Shown: positions 10,744-22,251 of the stretch, one piece after another
Position numbering within the stretch: the first letter of the stretch is position 1
How the letters are laid out: the number at the start of each line of letters is the position of its first letter
NCBI RefSeq assembly: GCF_902806685.2
Contig: NC_048546.1
Location: 11,364,534 to 11,428,533, forward strand
DNA length: 64,000 nt
From: Maniola hyperantus
Taxonomy: Eukaryota; Arthropoda; Insecta; Lepidoptera; Nymphalidae
Reading direction: 5' to 3'
Translations under genes and position numbers: made by a program
The notes under the pieces: generated by a model
Told to the model about the DNA's origin: nothing
What the model saw: only the letters and a program-made list of their open reading frames with translations
The model's database searches: none

Positions 10744-11636
10744 AATCGTAATCGAAGTCTATCATAATCGCGGTCTCTTATATTTAGTACCACAATGCAC
10801 TAGCGGTGTGTGATCCAGATAGAGTCAAGACACAAAGCGGGCGACACAGCCTGAGAACTAGACCGGTAACCGGTACAAGTACCCGGTTTGTCTCAGTTAT
10901 TTCGCTACATTTCCGTTGGTTAAGTTAACTGTTTAGTTTAATAATATTACAAATGCCCTTATTAAGGACCCTATATAGTTATTTTATAGCATAGAAAGTA
11001 ACTAAGTCATAGAATTCAATTTTATTTTATAAGCAAAGTTTTCTTAGGGGCGAAACTGATTTTATCAAAAGATTTATTATGTCTTTTATTTTCGTTAAAT
11101 AAGGAAAAGTTTATAAGCTAGTTGGCCTAGGTCACCCGCCAGCTTAAGAGCCCCTGAATCAATCGTTATGAAGAATCCGCCTACTTTAAATTTCTAGATA
11201 TTTAAGTCGCCAATTTTGCAATTTAAGTCCAGCAAAGATTTTGCTTTTATAATTTTACTGATAGGTATAATATGCAAAAAAATCACAGACACAAAAGAAA
11301 ATCTTAGTAAAAATATTATATTTTCCTAAAAGGCTGTTTATAATAGTAGGATACATTTCACATTAAAAAAACCTAACATAATAATTGTCCTACAAAAAAA
11401 AAACCTAACTAAATAATAATTTTAAAAGATACCGCCAACAAGTTAAACATTTAAGAAACGACATGTAACAAACTTTGTTTTTTTTTTTTTCTACAAAGAA
11501 ACAAGCGGGTAGCGAGCTTGATCTTTCTTATTCCAAGAAAGGAATATTAAATCAAGTCTGACTAAGCACAGATGAGGCGTGATTTACACAGAAGTGGAAA
11601 AGGCTTTGGCGTGGGGATGCTCACTACTCGCGTCAA

Positions 11637-11733
11637 AATGAAATGAAATGAAACGAAAAAATTTTTTATTCAAGTAAACTTTCACAAGTACTTCTGAATC
11701 GTCGGATGCATCTACCACTGGTTCGGAATGCCA
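11637..11733 (-). mobile_element. LINE-T 3' tail fragment
   Basis: Reverse-strand counterpart of the tail at 7.9 kb: CCGAACCAGTGGTAGATGCA, a spacer, AAAAAAT and a TTTCA-repeat tail at about 11637-11655 (read on the minus strand). Confidence 0.6.
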
Positions 11734-11766
11734 CGTCCCGATGCTACTTACTGCGATACTTTTTTT

Positions 11767-11997
11767 AGTGTTCCTTAGGCAAAGGCCATAATATTACGAA
11801 TATATGCTGTTCGTATGTCCGTCCGTCCATCGATCCGTCTGTCTGTCAGCGGGCTGTATCTCGTGAACCGTAATAGGTAAAGAGTTGAAATCTTCACAGA
11901 ATGTGTACTTGTTGCTATTGCCGCTATAGTTAACAACAAAATATGTATAATAGAAATTTCAGAATGGCTGCCACGATGTTTTAAAAAAGGGTTATTT
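11767..11997 (+). repeat. REP-C type b, diverged copy
   Basis: Shares, in order, the GTCCGTC/GTCTGTC block, a GGCTGTATCTCGTGAACCG block, TTGAAATCTTCACA and TTGCTATTGCCGCTAT with the copy at 47.1-47.6 kb. This is a common lepidopteran interspersed repeat whose class I cannot assign. Confidence 0.6.
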
Positions 11998-12035
11998 CTT
12001 ATCATCGATGTATATTTCTTATACGATGGTACGGA

Positions 12036-12087
12036 CTGTGCGTTGATAGATCAGTCAGTCAGTCACCTTTTCCTTTTATATATATTT
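12036..12087 (-). mobile_element. HEL-2 5' fragment
   Basis: Minus-strand start of HEL-2: TATATATAAAAGGAAAAGG, then (GACT)n and GATCTATCAACGCAC. The 3' part is absent. Confidence 0.7.
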
Positions 12088-12524
12088 CGATTCGATACAC
12101 GACAAATAGTCTTCAGTGTGGCTAGGCTCTTATTCCAAGATGTCTTCCGGAGATATGGTATGTCTAAAACACCGAGCCATTTTATTAAAGTCCCATTAAT
12201 TATCCATTACGTTCAAATTCTGTTTTATAGTTGTTTTAATTGTTTTCATTATGTCTTCTCTCAGTTGGTGGGCGATTTGGAGATTGTAATTATATGGTTC
12301 CATACCAAACACGTTTTTATTTCATCAGGTTTACGGTAGGTGTGAGACAATTATTATAAGTAATCTTTTTCTTTAGGCTTTTTAGGGTCCAGTAAATAGT
12401 TTCGTCCAGTTCACCTGTCGTGGACTTTTTATTTTTTATAAGAATTTATATTACAGTCGAAATTATATCTAAATTAAAAGTAAAAAAAAGCAACATTAAA
12501 TTAAAACTATTTAATTTAATTTTG

Positions 12525-12619
12525 TTTTATAAATGTGAAAGTGTGTTTGTTTGTTGGTTTGTCCTTATTTGGATAGAGGGGAACTCATGATAAACATGGC
12601 TAATATTCTTTAAAAAAAC
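12525..12619 (+). mobile_element. HEL-1 head joined to SINE-B tail (chimera)
   Basis: 12525-12567 is the HEL-1 5' block (TTATAAATGTGAAAGTGTG and TTTGTTTGTTGG). Around 12568 it passes directly into the SINE-B 3' end (ACATGGCTAATATTCTTTAA, then A-run) to 12619. Both remaining halves are missing. Confidence 0.75.
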
Positions 12620-13136
12620 TGATTTAATTTACCTAGTAGGTACCTACTGAGAGACATAAATAACTGAAAATTATTATTGACGCAGGCGATGTCACCGCAT
12701 CCTCCTAGTAACTAATAAATCTCCCCACAGCCATGTCTGCAAAGTTGTATTACAAACATTTAGGACCCAGGACATAAATCCAAAAGCCAACAATATCCAA
12801 GTTCAGCATACGATAACTGTTGTACAAACCTTGTGTTGTAATCGCGACGGGCCAACTCATAAATCACGTCTCATACTTAGTTGAAGACATTTCATATTAT
12901 ACAAAATATCTGATGCTTGGTAATTTCTCATATTATGCGTCCATCCTGTAAGTTTCAAATAAACAAACAATCCATAGTTACTACCATACTAACATTTGGC
13001 TCTTCACCACAAGGATGTAATTATGATTGAGATTGAAGACTAAACCACTAAAAGTAAACTAGATAATGGTTAACCGGATATGTCAGGATTACAACCTTTA
13101 GATTAACTGAGCCTTCGTGAGCGCACTAACAATATT

Positions 13137-13330
13137 CTCGCATTACGAGAGACAACACAAACTACCCTCGACGATATACCAACCCTCACTAACTATGACT
13201 CATGACACCAATGTCTACTAAGTGTATAGACAACACTAACTAACCCTAGCTAAGTTCCTACCTAAACCGGCTCCTCCATCCCCATACCGGTCCTAGACCA
13301 TCCAGCTAACCTAGCACACCACAACTAGTA
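13137..13330. other. G-poor, A/C-rich strand-asymmetric block
   Basis: For about 190 bp the plus strand is strikingly short of G and rich in CTAAC, CCATC and ACAAC words. The antisense frame at 13311-13556 is open but shows no recognisable protein. The block has no visible transposon ends. Confidence 0.4.
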
Positions 13331-13557
13331 CTATAAGCTCAACCAACTGAAAGCACATTAGGTAACAACAAAAATTATAAAGCCTACAGCATGACACACT
13401 GTGTCTAATGAGAAGTGCTTTCGGCAAGAGCCCCACGAATAATGTCCCATGACGCACTGCGCGTCCGATTTTATATCTCACAACGACTGTGGAGACGATG
13501 ACGTGATGTTCAATGAGCAAAGTGTTTACAATTATTAAAAGACGGCGTACCTTCATA

Positions 13558-13796
13558 TTTATAATCTTGAAGCGTGTCGATAATGTGTTTGTCTGTCTGC
13601 TAGCTTTTCACGGCCGATTTTGATGAAAGATACAAAGATAGCTCATAGCTAACCTACATTCCGAAAACGGAAATAGGCTACTTCTTGTCCCGTAAAATAG
13701 AGGAATTCTCATGAGATTTTCAATATCTCTACGATGAAATCGTGGGCCTTGCATCCCAAAGACGGATACCGGCTACTTTTTATCCCAGTAAATAAA
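13558..13796 (+). mobile_element. HEL-1, strongly diverged, partly duplicated
   Basis: Recognisable blocks in order are GTTTGTCTGTCTGCTAGC, TTTCACGGCCGATTTTGATG, GGCTACTTCTTGTCCCG and a decayed 3' hairpin (ACGATGAAATCGTGGGC) near 13733-13750. A second copy of the GGCTACTTTTTATCCC block follows at about 13771-13786. Confidence 0.6.
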
Positions 13797-15700
13797 CAAT
13801 TATAAAGGTTATTACGTAAAATTTTGCGTAAAACCTTGTCTCTACAACTTTGAAAGTTTTTGTAGACTCAACAGTTTTGAAAGTTTTCTTAACTATTTTG
13901 CGCTAAGACGTAGCTATATATATCGGAACCAACATAAAATACTTATGGTGGGAGCTTAATACAATGGTTCGTTTTTGAAAAATTTTAATATTTTTAACTA
14001 AGTAGAGGTACCTACAATCCTCCAACAAACCATCAGGTGATGTTGCAGTTCGCATTCAATTTCGACTTTTCATTGAATAAAATCAACATTTTTATTGTGT
14101 GAACAAAATAATTAATAAATTAACAAAACCAACAAATTATACCCTATCAAACCAACTTTTAATATTTCAACGCTGCAAATAATTCCAAGTGTGATTATAC
14201 CCGCACCTACACCGATATAGCTCATCCATTAATTATAACATTAATTAATTACATTAAATGATTTCCCAATGAGCAGCATATTATGAGCTTTTTATTTGAT
14301 CGTTGCTTTGCATTTCAGTGTATGCTCTTGATGTATTTATTCCATTCCCTGAACAATTATTCATTAAACCGTATCATTTGGTTACATTTAATTTTCATAA
14401 CAGGTTATGCTGTTATCAAATATTCGGTGTTATTAAATATTACCTATTATAAATTCGAGATTACCGCAGGTATGTAAATACTTTAAAACACATTATATTT
14501 TATTAACAGGTTACCTATAAGCTTTTGGCTTACCATCCTTCGAATAAAAAAAATCCTTTGTCATTAAATTAATATGTAATTCTCTTGGATGAATTAAACA
14601 GTAATTCTACAACATCATATGGTATATTATTTCAAATAAAACTTGTAGGAATATTTTGCTGATATTTTCTTTGTAGAATTCTAAAACTTGATTTAATCCC
14701 GTCTCCAAACCATCCTCAAAACTTCTAGATTTGGTAGCCGGCAGGAAAACCTAAGGTTATTGTAAAGGCGTGTATCACGCAGTTGAATTGCTTCAACATG
14801 ACCAAAATCTGATGAGTAGGTACAATTTTCAATCTTAGACCCGAATTTTTAGGCATAGTAGTTTTAAAACAGGTATTGTCATTCCATAACCATAATAAAC
14901 AGTTAAATGACAAAGCATAATCACAAGCTTAATGCGTTGTTAGTTTGACATATCATGTAAGCCTGTAATATATGGAATTGTCTTCCAAACTCGAACTTGG
15001 TAATATATTATTCGATCGCTGATAGTTCTTGCTTTGCACAAGTTCTATATACGTTTCATGTTTGTACTAAGTTTTATTGATAACTTCGAATATTAATGGG
15101 TAATGATAAGGTTTGATAGAGTGTCTTTAGTTGACTATTATTTGTGTTGTTTTATAGTCATTCCCTTCATTCTAAAGGGTCTATATTATTGCTTATTTAC
15201 GACCCTGTACTAAAACGGTGTAACATTTAGTGGTACCACTGACAGACGACCGATATTATTTTTGATCTGATTAACTCTTGGCAGAGCGGCCGTGGTCATC
15301 ACGAAGTCTTATCATTATATATCATCACAAGACGATTTCAGCGTAGAGTCAGCGCAAAAAGGACACTATTCCGCAACATTTTGAAACAGACCTAATTGGA
15401 TAAAAATCGGTGTTCAAGGAAAACCGGTTGTCTGCGTGAGGTAAATCATCCCTGAGTACCCATATTCAAATATTTGCCAATGTAAGCAATATCGTTCCCA
15501 ATAAATTAATCGTTGTAAACTAATGTATTGAATTTACATTGGAGATGAAAGTCAACACGTCATCAAATATTTCGCCGTAATATTCACACAGAATATTCAC
15601 AAGACAGTACAATCTAGATCGAGAGCCGATGTACAAATTGTTTTAAATATTTATACCAGTGCATTTATCATTAAAACATCCATAGTAGTATCTACTAATA
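13797..15700. other. Non-coding AT-rich stretch
   Basis: No family shared with the rest of the window was recognised and no gene-like open frame occurs. The short frames near 14283 and 14725 look like chance. Confidence 0.5.
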
Positions 15701-15917
15701 TCCATACTAATATTATAAATGCGAAAGTGTGTCTGTCTGTCTGTCTGCTAGCCTTTCACGGGCTATTCGTTTAACCGATTTTGACGAAATTTGGTACAGC
15801 GATAGCTAACATCCCGGGGAAGTACATAGGCTACTGTTTATCTCGGAAAATCAAAGAGTTCCCACGGGATTTTCAAAAACCTAAATCCACGCGGACGAAG
15901 TCGCGGGCATCAGCTAG
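15701..15917 (+). mobile_element. HEL-1 Helitron, full length (217 bp)
   Basis: Starts TCCATACTAATATTATAAAT at 15701 after an A, with a (GTCT)n block and the GTTTAACCGATTTTGACG variant body. It ends with the hairpin ACGCGGACGAAGTCGCGG, then GCATCAG and CTAG at 15914-15917, followed by T. It encodes nothing. The structure fits the Lep1-type non-autonomous Helitrons of Lepidoptera. Confidence 0.8.
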
Positions 15918-15984
15918 TTATGAAATATAATTATCTGTCTGTTTATCTATCCGACGATCAGTCTATTTGTTACCTTATACCTTA

Positions 15985-16300
15985 CTAGCTGTCCCGCCCC
16001 GGCTTCGCTCGGGTGGAATTTAGAAAATCGAGGTGGGGGTTGAATTTCCAAAAATCCTGGAACACATATTTCTTCATATGTGATCGATAAGCCAAATACC
16101 AATTTTCATGCAAATAACTTGAATAATGACGGACTTTCATACAAACTTTCATCCCCCATTTAACCCACTTAGAGGTGGAATTTCAAAAAATCCTTTCTTA
16201 CTGGATACCCAGTCTTTACAAAAACACAACCTCAAAACTTCACGTCTCTGAGATCAGCGGTTTAGGTTGTGCGTTGATATAATATAAGTCAGTCAGTCAG
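15985..16300 (-). mobile_element. HEL-2-related Helitron-like element, variant 3' end
   Basis: Read on the minus strand, it starts near 16300 with the (GACT)n block and GCACAACCTAAACC. It ends with a different hairpin segment (CCACCCGAGCGAAGCCGGGG), then GACAG and CTAG at 15988-15985, followed by T. The body holds two related segments (AAATCCTTTC and AAATCCTGGA regions), as if internally duplicated. Confidence 0.65.
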
Positions 16301-17954
16301 TCAATGTACCGTGGAAAGAGATACTTGTAACCTGAAGGCGATCTACTTTTACAAGAAGTCTATGTCCAGAATTAAATCCGATTCAAAATCCGTAGGACCA
16401 CATGAACAATAATTAAAATCACTTTAACAATTCAAATCCAGTGTTTGTAGCGATGTTAGTATAAGTTCGATTTTCGATTTGATTTTAATTGTGATAAATA
16501 GCATATTACTTTTATTACCTACTACTTACTCTAAATTTGAAGCTGTTGTAACACATTAAAAGTATTTATATTTTTATTTATACAACACAATCGTCCACAA
16601 GCTCCGAGACAATTTGGTTTATTGTTCGTGAATCTTTGATCGAATCAATTGCACAAAGTGATTTTGTAGTGAGACAAATTTAATAGAGCATCGTTTCAAC
16701 ATCAATCTGATTTCAGAAACCACCTCATGCATTCATGCAAGACTTATTGCGGGTAGGATTATGTCTGTACTCTGTGCATTATACTGTGTTCTATTTTGAC
16801 ATTAGCGTTCTATTTTTGACAGTTTAAGTATAAGATTTTATTTTTGTTATTCTCTAGTTTTCTAGATTTAGCTGGGTGAGAAGTATAGCTAAAAAAACTG
16901 CAGGCAATGTCGTGAACATATCGTTATGGTTAATCACAATAAAAGCCAATGTTCACGATATCTTCCGCAAAAATTAAGGTTTTTGAAAATCCTGTGAACT
17001 TTTTTTGACTTTTTACAATGTAAGCGTGTAAAATTCTGTCAAGATCAGTTCATCATTGAATGAACTATGAAAAGGTAACATTTAGCCAAACCAACATACT
17101 TTCGCATTTACAATATTGGTAAAAGGATATTTAATATATTATTATAGTTTAATTTATAATTTTGATAAAAACTTAATGGAATCTACGTTACATGCATATA
17201 GATTCTTGTTTCACTAAATAATGACCGAATCAGATATGATTTGATGATGAAATCGAATCGGTAAATCCGATTCCTAGGACATCGCAAAACTAACACTAAA
17301 CGAATCTGTCAAATAGAAAAACAGTATATCGGACGGAGTATAGCATTTAAACGTGTAATAGTTGACATTTTATTACTACATTTCTATTACCATAAATACG
17401 GGGCGTTGCTTTTGGTGGTAAGTGTCTGTGTGTTGAACTTTGTTGTTAGTAGGTCAATGCATTAATGTGACAGTAAAGTGTAGCAGGGTCACTGGCAGTA
17501 ATTGTTGTTTTGTGACACAACCGAGATAGACCTATCAGAATGGCACGTGTTAAATTGCAAAAGAATTGAATTGCCTATACAATTTAATTCGTGGAGCTTT
17601 GTTCGCGACTTTGTACTTGCCGGAAGGTCTTGGCGTACCTTCCCCGATTACCATCTCGACCTGGCGCGTACTATAGAGATAAGGTAAATTAATATTATTA
17701 TGATAGACCTGTTTGTGTCCTATACGGGTTCAATGATAAACATAACAATCTTTAAGCCGGTGTAACTTTGAAACTACACCTGCGAACCACAGTCAAAGTT
17801 ATAAGCGCCTATCATGTCTATAAAATTTCATAGAATTTGATTGTTTAATACTCAAATGAGAACCAAACTAAACCACATTTGTAAAACGCTAGAGTTACTT
17901 TTATTATAGCCATATCCTAATTCGGTATTGCAACTAATATAATTGATAATTTAA
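16301..17954. other. Non-coding stretch
   Basis: No repeat family recognised. A 61-codon open frame at 17502-17687 ends next to a GT that could serve as a splice donor, but its product has no recognisable motif and I do not call it an exon. Confidence 0.45.
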
Positions 17955-18149
17955 TTTGAGAATTTAATTCGTAATTTTGTGCCTTTTCAGATGGAGACTT
18001 TGGCACCGTGCGATTTGGAGGCTCAAGCGCTTATTGAAGAAATTTCCAAAAGGGTTTTCGAGTCTACCGGGGACCCAAGAGCTGGCAGCTACCTTGGCCA
18101 GAGAACTAGTTTGGCCATCCAAAGGGGCAATGCCGCCAAGGCATTATAA
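17955..18149 (+). pseudogene. LINE-S retroelement C-terminal fragment
   Basis: In one open frame it reads NFVPFQMETLAP, then EEISKRVFESTGDPRAGSYL, then RTSLAIQRGNAA, and stops at 18147-18149. The order FVPF, V/METLGP, S.R...STGD.RAGS, QRISLA.QRGNAA is shared with the copies at 19.9, 45.6 and 54.1 kb. I recognise it as a recurrent C-terminal segment of retroelement polyproteins but cannot name the clade. Of the four copies this one is best preserved in frame. The TTTTCAG just before the ATG looks like a splice acceptor, but those bases are simply the FVPF-Q codons of the element. Confidence 0.6.
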
Positions 18150-18239
18150 TTTACTGCAGCAGTTGTTTCGATGAAGTTTAGAATTAATATATTTTAATTT
18201 TCAATTAGTAATAAATTAGTATCTTTTCAGAAAGAGGAG

Positions 18240-18376
18240 GATTTGCCCATAGTCCACGGGCAAGTGCGGATTGACAGACTTCACACACCTTTGAGAACAT
18301 TACCTATAGAGAACTCTTTTCCTTCTCATTCTGAGGAAACCTGTGCTCAATAGTGAGCTGGGCTATGGGTTGATGA
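18240..18376. mobile_element. SINE-A fragment with internal inversion
   Basis: 18240-18303 matches the SINE-A body in minus orientation (GGATTGACAGACTTCACACA, TTTGAGAACATTA). 18316-18376 matches the segment that normally follows it, but in plus orientation (CCTTCTCATTCTGAG, AGTGAGCTGGGCTATGGGTT). The first segment is therefore flipped relative to the second. Confidence 0.75.
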
Positions 18377-19097
18377 ATAAAATATTAGTTTTAATTCTGA
18401 TTTAAGTTTATTTTATAGTTTAGTTCTAATTATTATTCTTTCTATTCTGATAACTATATTTTGATTAATGTGTAAAAATCTATGAAGTTAAATTCATAAT
18501 TGATTCAATAGACTCTTAATTTGACCTAGGTAGTTAGTTACCTACCTACTTGATTTTGTTTTTATAAGATTAGATACTGAGTTTGATTCACGAATAGATT
18601 ACTTTAGAAATTTATGTTTTCTTAATTGGCTGAGGACTGGCTATTAGATAACGAAGTTTTACGTTATATTGCAATATGAAAGCTTGTTTTATCTTAAGTT
18701 ATTATAAAATCAATTTATTAAACCTAAGATCGTTTAAAAGTTAATCCCGGTAAGTTGTTGGAGCAATCAATATAAGCTTGAACGTTACAATCATTAAACC
18801 AAAGCAATTTGCATAACATTTTCTTTTACGGTCTTTCTACGAGGATTATTGTTTCGTTTTACATTTATTTGTATAATTTAGCTGAACTGGAAAAGGTTAA
18901 AAGTGTGCCTCAGATGTTTCTGGATTGTATTTAATTAAATGTACAATATTTAGCAGCTAAAATTTTCTTAAAAATATGTTTAAATTCTACTAATTTTTGC
19001 ATTTGACCGTTGTCGTTGTCATCTTTAACCGGAAGACGTCCACCGCTGGATATAGATCTCTTGTTGGGCCGCAGTTAACAGACTAGATAATATTATA
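18377..19097. other. Non-coding AT-rich stretch
   Basis: Nothing recognised. A short GGAAGACGTCCACCGCTGGA piece near 19030 resembles the antisense of RTE tails (TCCAGCGGTGGAC), too short to call. Confidence 0.4.
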
Positions 19098-19216
19098 TAG
19101 TACGCGACAGGTCGACTGTCTTGACAAAAGTACGGTTTTCCCTTAGATTAAGGCACGATTAAGGACTAAAATCGTACTTTTGCAATGACAGTTGACTCAT
19201 ATAGCGAATATCGCAA
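19098..19216. mobile_element. MITE-U, foldback element
   Basis: Left arm TAGTACGCGACAGGTCGACT, GTCTTGACAAAAGTACG. Right arm ATCGTACTTTTGCAATGACA, GTTGACTCATATAG. These are imperfect inverted copies around an AT-rich centre with TTAAGG words. A related palindrome lies at 29350-29409. Confidence 0.65.
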
Positions 19217-19345
19217 GTACGTTCTCAAAATGTATGCACTACATATGCACATTTAATAAAGAATAAAACTTTCTGACTAGAAAATTACCTACATTTCTAA
19301 GAGTGGCAACTAGTCGCAGCCGAAGCCTAGGCCGAAACCAGTAAG

Positions 19346-19520
19346 AGTGCGATCTATAGAGCGCACTTTAACTTTCGTATGTTTTGATCAGACTTAAGAC
19401 CTGGAGAAGATCACTTTCAGACTGAGATTTATTTGGTGCACTTTTTTCAGACTTATGTCAGCGTTAAAACAAAAAGAGCTATGAAGAGATTTCGTTTTAA
19501 CTCTACCTTAAGTCTGAAGT
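19346..19520. mobile_element. MITE-R, diverged copy
   Basis: Begins with GATCTATAGAGCGCACTTTA and contains CAGACTTAAGA near the left end and GTTTTAACTCTACCTTAAGT near the right end. These match the termini of the intact copy at 61247-61391. The right terminal GCGCTCTATAGATC is lost. Confidence 0.65.
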
Positions 19521-19857
19521 TACCTAATACTTAATGAAACGGAGTGGGACAGGATAGATGTGGTCAAAAGTAACTAAAACTCAAATTTCCAAATACAAAG
19601 TGACTAAAACGCTCTAAAACGCGTTGCAAAATACTTCTAACCCCGTCCCGACATGTAGTTAAGCGAGTTAGGTAATAATAAACTTCGATAGCATTATATA
19701 AATTTGTCAAGCGGCTTAAGTTAGAAATTGCAAGCTCGCTCGCAGTTTGAACGAGTTTTATCAACGTTCACTTATTTGTCCGTTAGATTTTCACTGCGAG
19801 TTAGTGCGTCTACAGGCGTTAAAGTTAACGTTATTTCTCAGTTATTTGTGGACGTGA

Positions 19858-19932
19858 CTTGCGCAAAAGATCAGCCTGGCTGTCCAGCGCGAAAATGCAA
19901 CCTTCTTGATGATGGTTCTTGACACCATTGTG
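19858..19932 (+). pseudogene. LINE-S short remnant
   Basis: Encodes AQKISLAVQRENA, equivalent to the AQRISLAVQRGNAA core of LINE-S, then decays. Only about 25 codons remain. DNA identity to the 45.7-kb copy is high over GATCAGCCTGGCTGTCCAGC. Confidence 0.65.
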
Positions 19933-20426
19933 TGTGGACGCGGACATGATTTGGGCTAGCTTTAATTTAAAAAAAACTTGAAGTAAAGAACAGATAGTGC
20001 AAACATCTAACCAAAGATACGATTTTAGCGTCCTTATCTTTGTCTAACTAAAGGATTGACATCTAACTAAGTAGTAACTGTTTTACTTTTACACATTTGA
20101 GAGTCTGAAAAACTCATTATGAACGGACATAACACTGTGTGAAGAATTTGTAGCAAACAAAGAAATTTTCAAAGTATGTACCATCTTGGGACATTCACTT
20201 GACGCTTATCTGCTTTATTCCGCCGTCTGAACCTGTTTCATGGTGGTGCTCAACAATAGCTGCGGGCAAACTACTACTTTATTGCTATCCAGATTTTGGT
20301 ATGAGTAACAAAATACTAGCGTGGTTAGCCTGAAGAAGTCTTAGGACAGTAGTAGAAATGATGGATGAACGACAGGTTTGTGGTCGCTTAAGAAGCGTCT
20401 TTTCAATCTCAGGCAGCCTTTTCTTG

Positions 20427-20517
20427 GGGTGAGGACACCCGCACCCTGTGCGGGAGAAAGCCGGTGAAGTGCGGGTGTGTGGGACATTCCCCCGCCTCAT
20501 ACCTCGTTTGCCATCTG
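20427..20517. mobile_element. MITE-G, partial copy
   Basis: Keeps the right half of MITE-G: AAGTGCGGGTGTGTGGGACA, CCCCGCCTCATACC, and TTGCCATCT. The left terminus is missing. Related to 26123-26261 and 52645-52782. Confidence 0.7.
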
Positions 20518-21433
20518 TCTCGTACTTATACCTATGCAGTCCGATGAGATATCAGAAAACGTAGCGTTCAAATTCATCGAAGTATTCAACACTAGTCTTC
20601 TGCAATGAGGTCGGACTTACAGTGATACGGCTGGGAGCTGCAAGTTGCAACATAGGTTTTACTCACTAAGGGCGGACGATGTCGAAATTAAAAACCTAGC
20701 CCAGGAAGCAAATGAAGAAGAGTAGTAGAGTAGTAGTTTTGAGATGAAAGCTGTCACTGTCATCCTTTTTAAGTCATGTAAAATCAGCAATCTGAGCCAA
20801 GTCATAAAGCATTCTGCAATGCGCCAATAGTATTGTGAAAATAGGATAACGAGTATCTCTCCCATCGAAGAAATAGTAGATTTTGTAGCAGTAAAAGTTG
20901 TATTTTCTTTCAAGTTTGGGTCAAAAGTTTAAGTACAGTCACATAATATTGTCTGTGAAAAGAATGCCTTTATTTTCTAATAATATGTGAAACTAGGTCT
21001 TTTACCTTGACCCCGATGACCTTGAAACTTTGGTTTGCTTTATTTGTCGTGAAAATCTCGTTAAAAGCGTATAACTTGCGCCATATTGTTGATGGACCGG
21101 GTCCGTTTGGTAGCCTTTATGTCCTCACAAATGTCTTAAGCCGGGTATCGCTGCGGTGCGTCATAACGACTAACGTTCGTGGGATCAACTGTAAGTGACA
21201 CATCATTTTAAATACGAGGTTTATGTGGCATGTGGGAACTGGCTGATGAACTGGGATGAGCATAAAGTATTTCAGTATCCACGCTCTTACCCGTGATAAT
21301 TTAGGCTGCAATATAAAAGGGCGACCTTTCTGGTGCGGCGGCATGGTGTAACGCTGTGATACATGGATAGGTGTCACGGCATAAGCAGGAGGTCCCAGGT
21401 TTAATTTCATTAAGAAATTAATCCTAATCCTAA
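20518..21433. other. Non-coding stretch with a possible tRNA-like SINE head
   Basis: Open frames on both strands (20659-20913, 21117-21437) carry no recognisable motif. Near 21336-21410 a segment resembling the SINE-C head occurs (GGAGGTCCCAGGTTTAATTT, a damaged B-box), followed by a TAATCC repeat. The evidence for it is weak. Confidence 0.35.
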
Positions 21434-21647
21434 TCATATTAAAAATTTGAAAGTGTGGATGTTTGGATGTTTGTTACTCAATCACGCAAAAACGGCTTAA
21501 CGGATTTAGATGAAATTTGGAATGGAGATAGGTTATACCCTGGATACAATAATACATAGGCTACTTTTTATCCCGGAAACTTAAAGAGTTCCCCCGGGAT
21601 TTTGAAAAACGTAAATCCACGCGGACGCAGTCGCGGGCATCAGCTAG
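21434..21647 (+). mobile_element. HEL-1 Helitron, full length
   Basis: Starts TCATATTAAAAATTTGAAAG at 21434 and contains CACGCAAAAACGGCTTAACG, a variant body. It ends ACGCGGACGCAGTCGCGG, GCATCAG, CTAG (21644-21647), then T. One base of the hairpin loop is changed (GAA to GCA). Confidence 0.75.
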
Positions 21648-21680
21648 TGATATCATACTTTTCTTAAGGCGCGCTTTGGC

Positions 21681-21753
21681 ACCTTAAGAGCTCTCAGTCA
21701 AGGAGCTTTCCTCACGATGTTTTCCTTTAGTGTTAAAGCTCATTATATACTTT
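21681..21753 (-). mobile_element. SINE-A internal fragment
   Basis: Minus-strand body segment only, with CTCACGATGTTTTCCTTTAG and GTTAAAGC. It lies 33 bp from the HEL-1 end. Confidence 0.6.
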
Positions 21754-22251
21754 CTCTTTACTTCTATGAACCATATGACTCAGTTTATTGATGGAGCCTA
21801 TGTAGATTAATTTATAAGATAAATTTTTGTCATACGATGACTAAGTAAATATCTACCGGATTTGTTTATATAGGCTATATTTGCGTGGGTCTGATATGAC
21901 TATTTTCTGAATCATATCAATACTGTAACATATGGTTTTCCCGTAGAAAGTTTTAGTCATTTATAAAACCGCAAATAATTACAAATAACTTTGAATTAAT
22001 TTGAATAAGGTATAAAAAAGTCAACACTAATTCACGTGGGCCCAGTGGATTTTGATAGTACATTCGAGGAATACCTATTTGTAGGTTTAAATAATTTTGT
22101 AATATGTACAACCGTTTTTTTAACTTCAAAAAGAAACGAGGTTCTCTATTCAAAACATTATATATTTTTGGCAGCCTTTCTCCATAATTTCGTCAATTCT
22201 GAAACAGTTTTAAAGTTTTACATTTATTAAACAGTAACAGGCTGATCTACA

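Noticed and set aside
10834..10895. Palindromic ACCGGT cluster as a regulatory site
   Set aside because: Two ACCGGT words and a nearby ACCCGGTT are too little evidence; no larger structure found.
16911..16963. Inverted repeat TCGTGAACAT / ATGTTCACGA as a MITE
   Set aside because: Arms of only about 10 bp with no further pairing or second copy.
17985..17991. Splice acceptor TTTTCAG before an ATG, suggesting a host exon at 17991-18149
   Set aside because: The same position in other LINE-S copies encodes FVPFAVETLGP; the acceptor-like bases are part of the retroelement frame.
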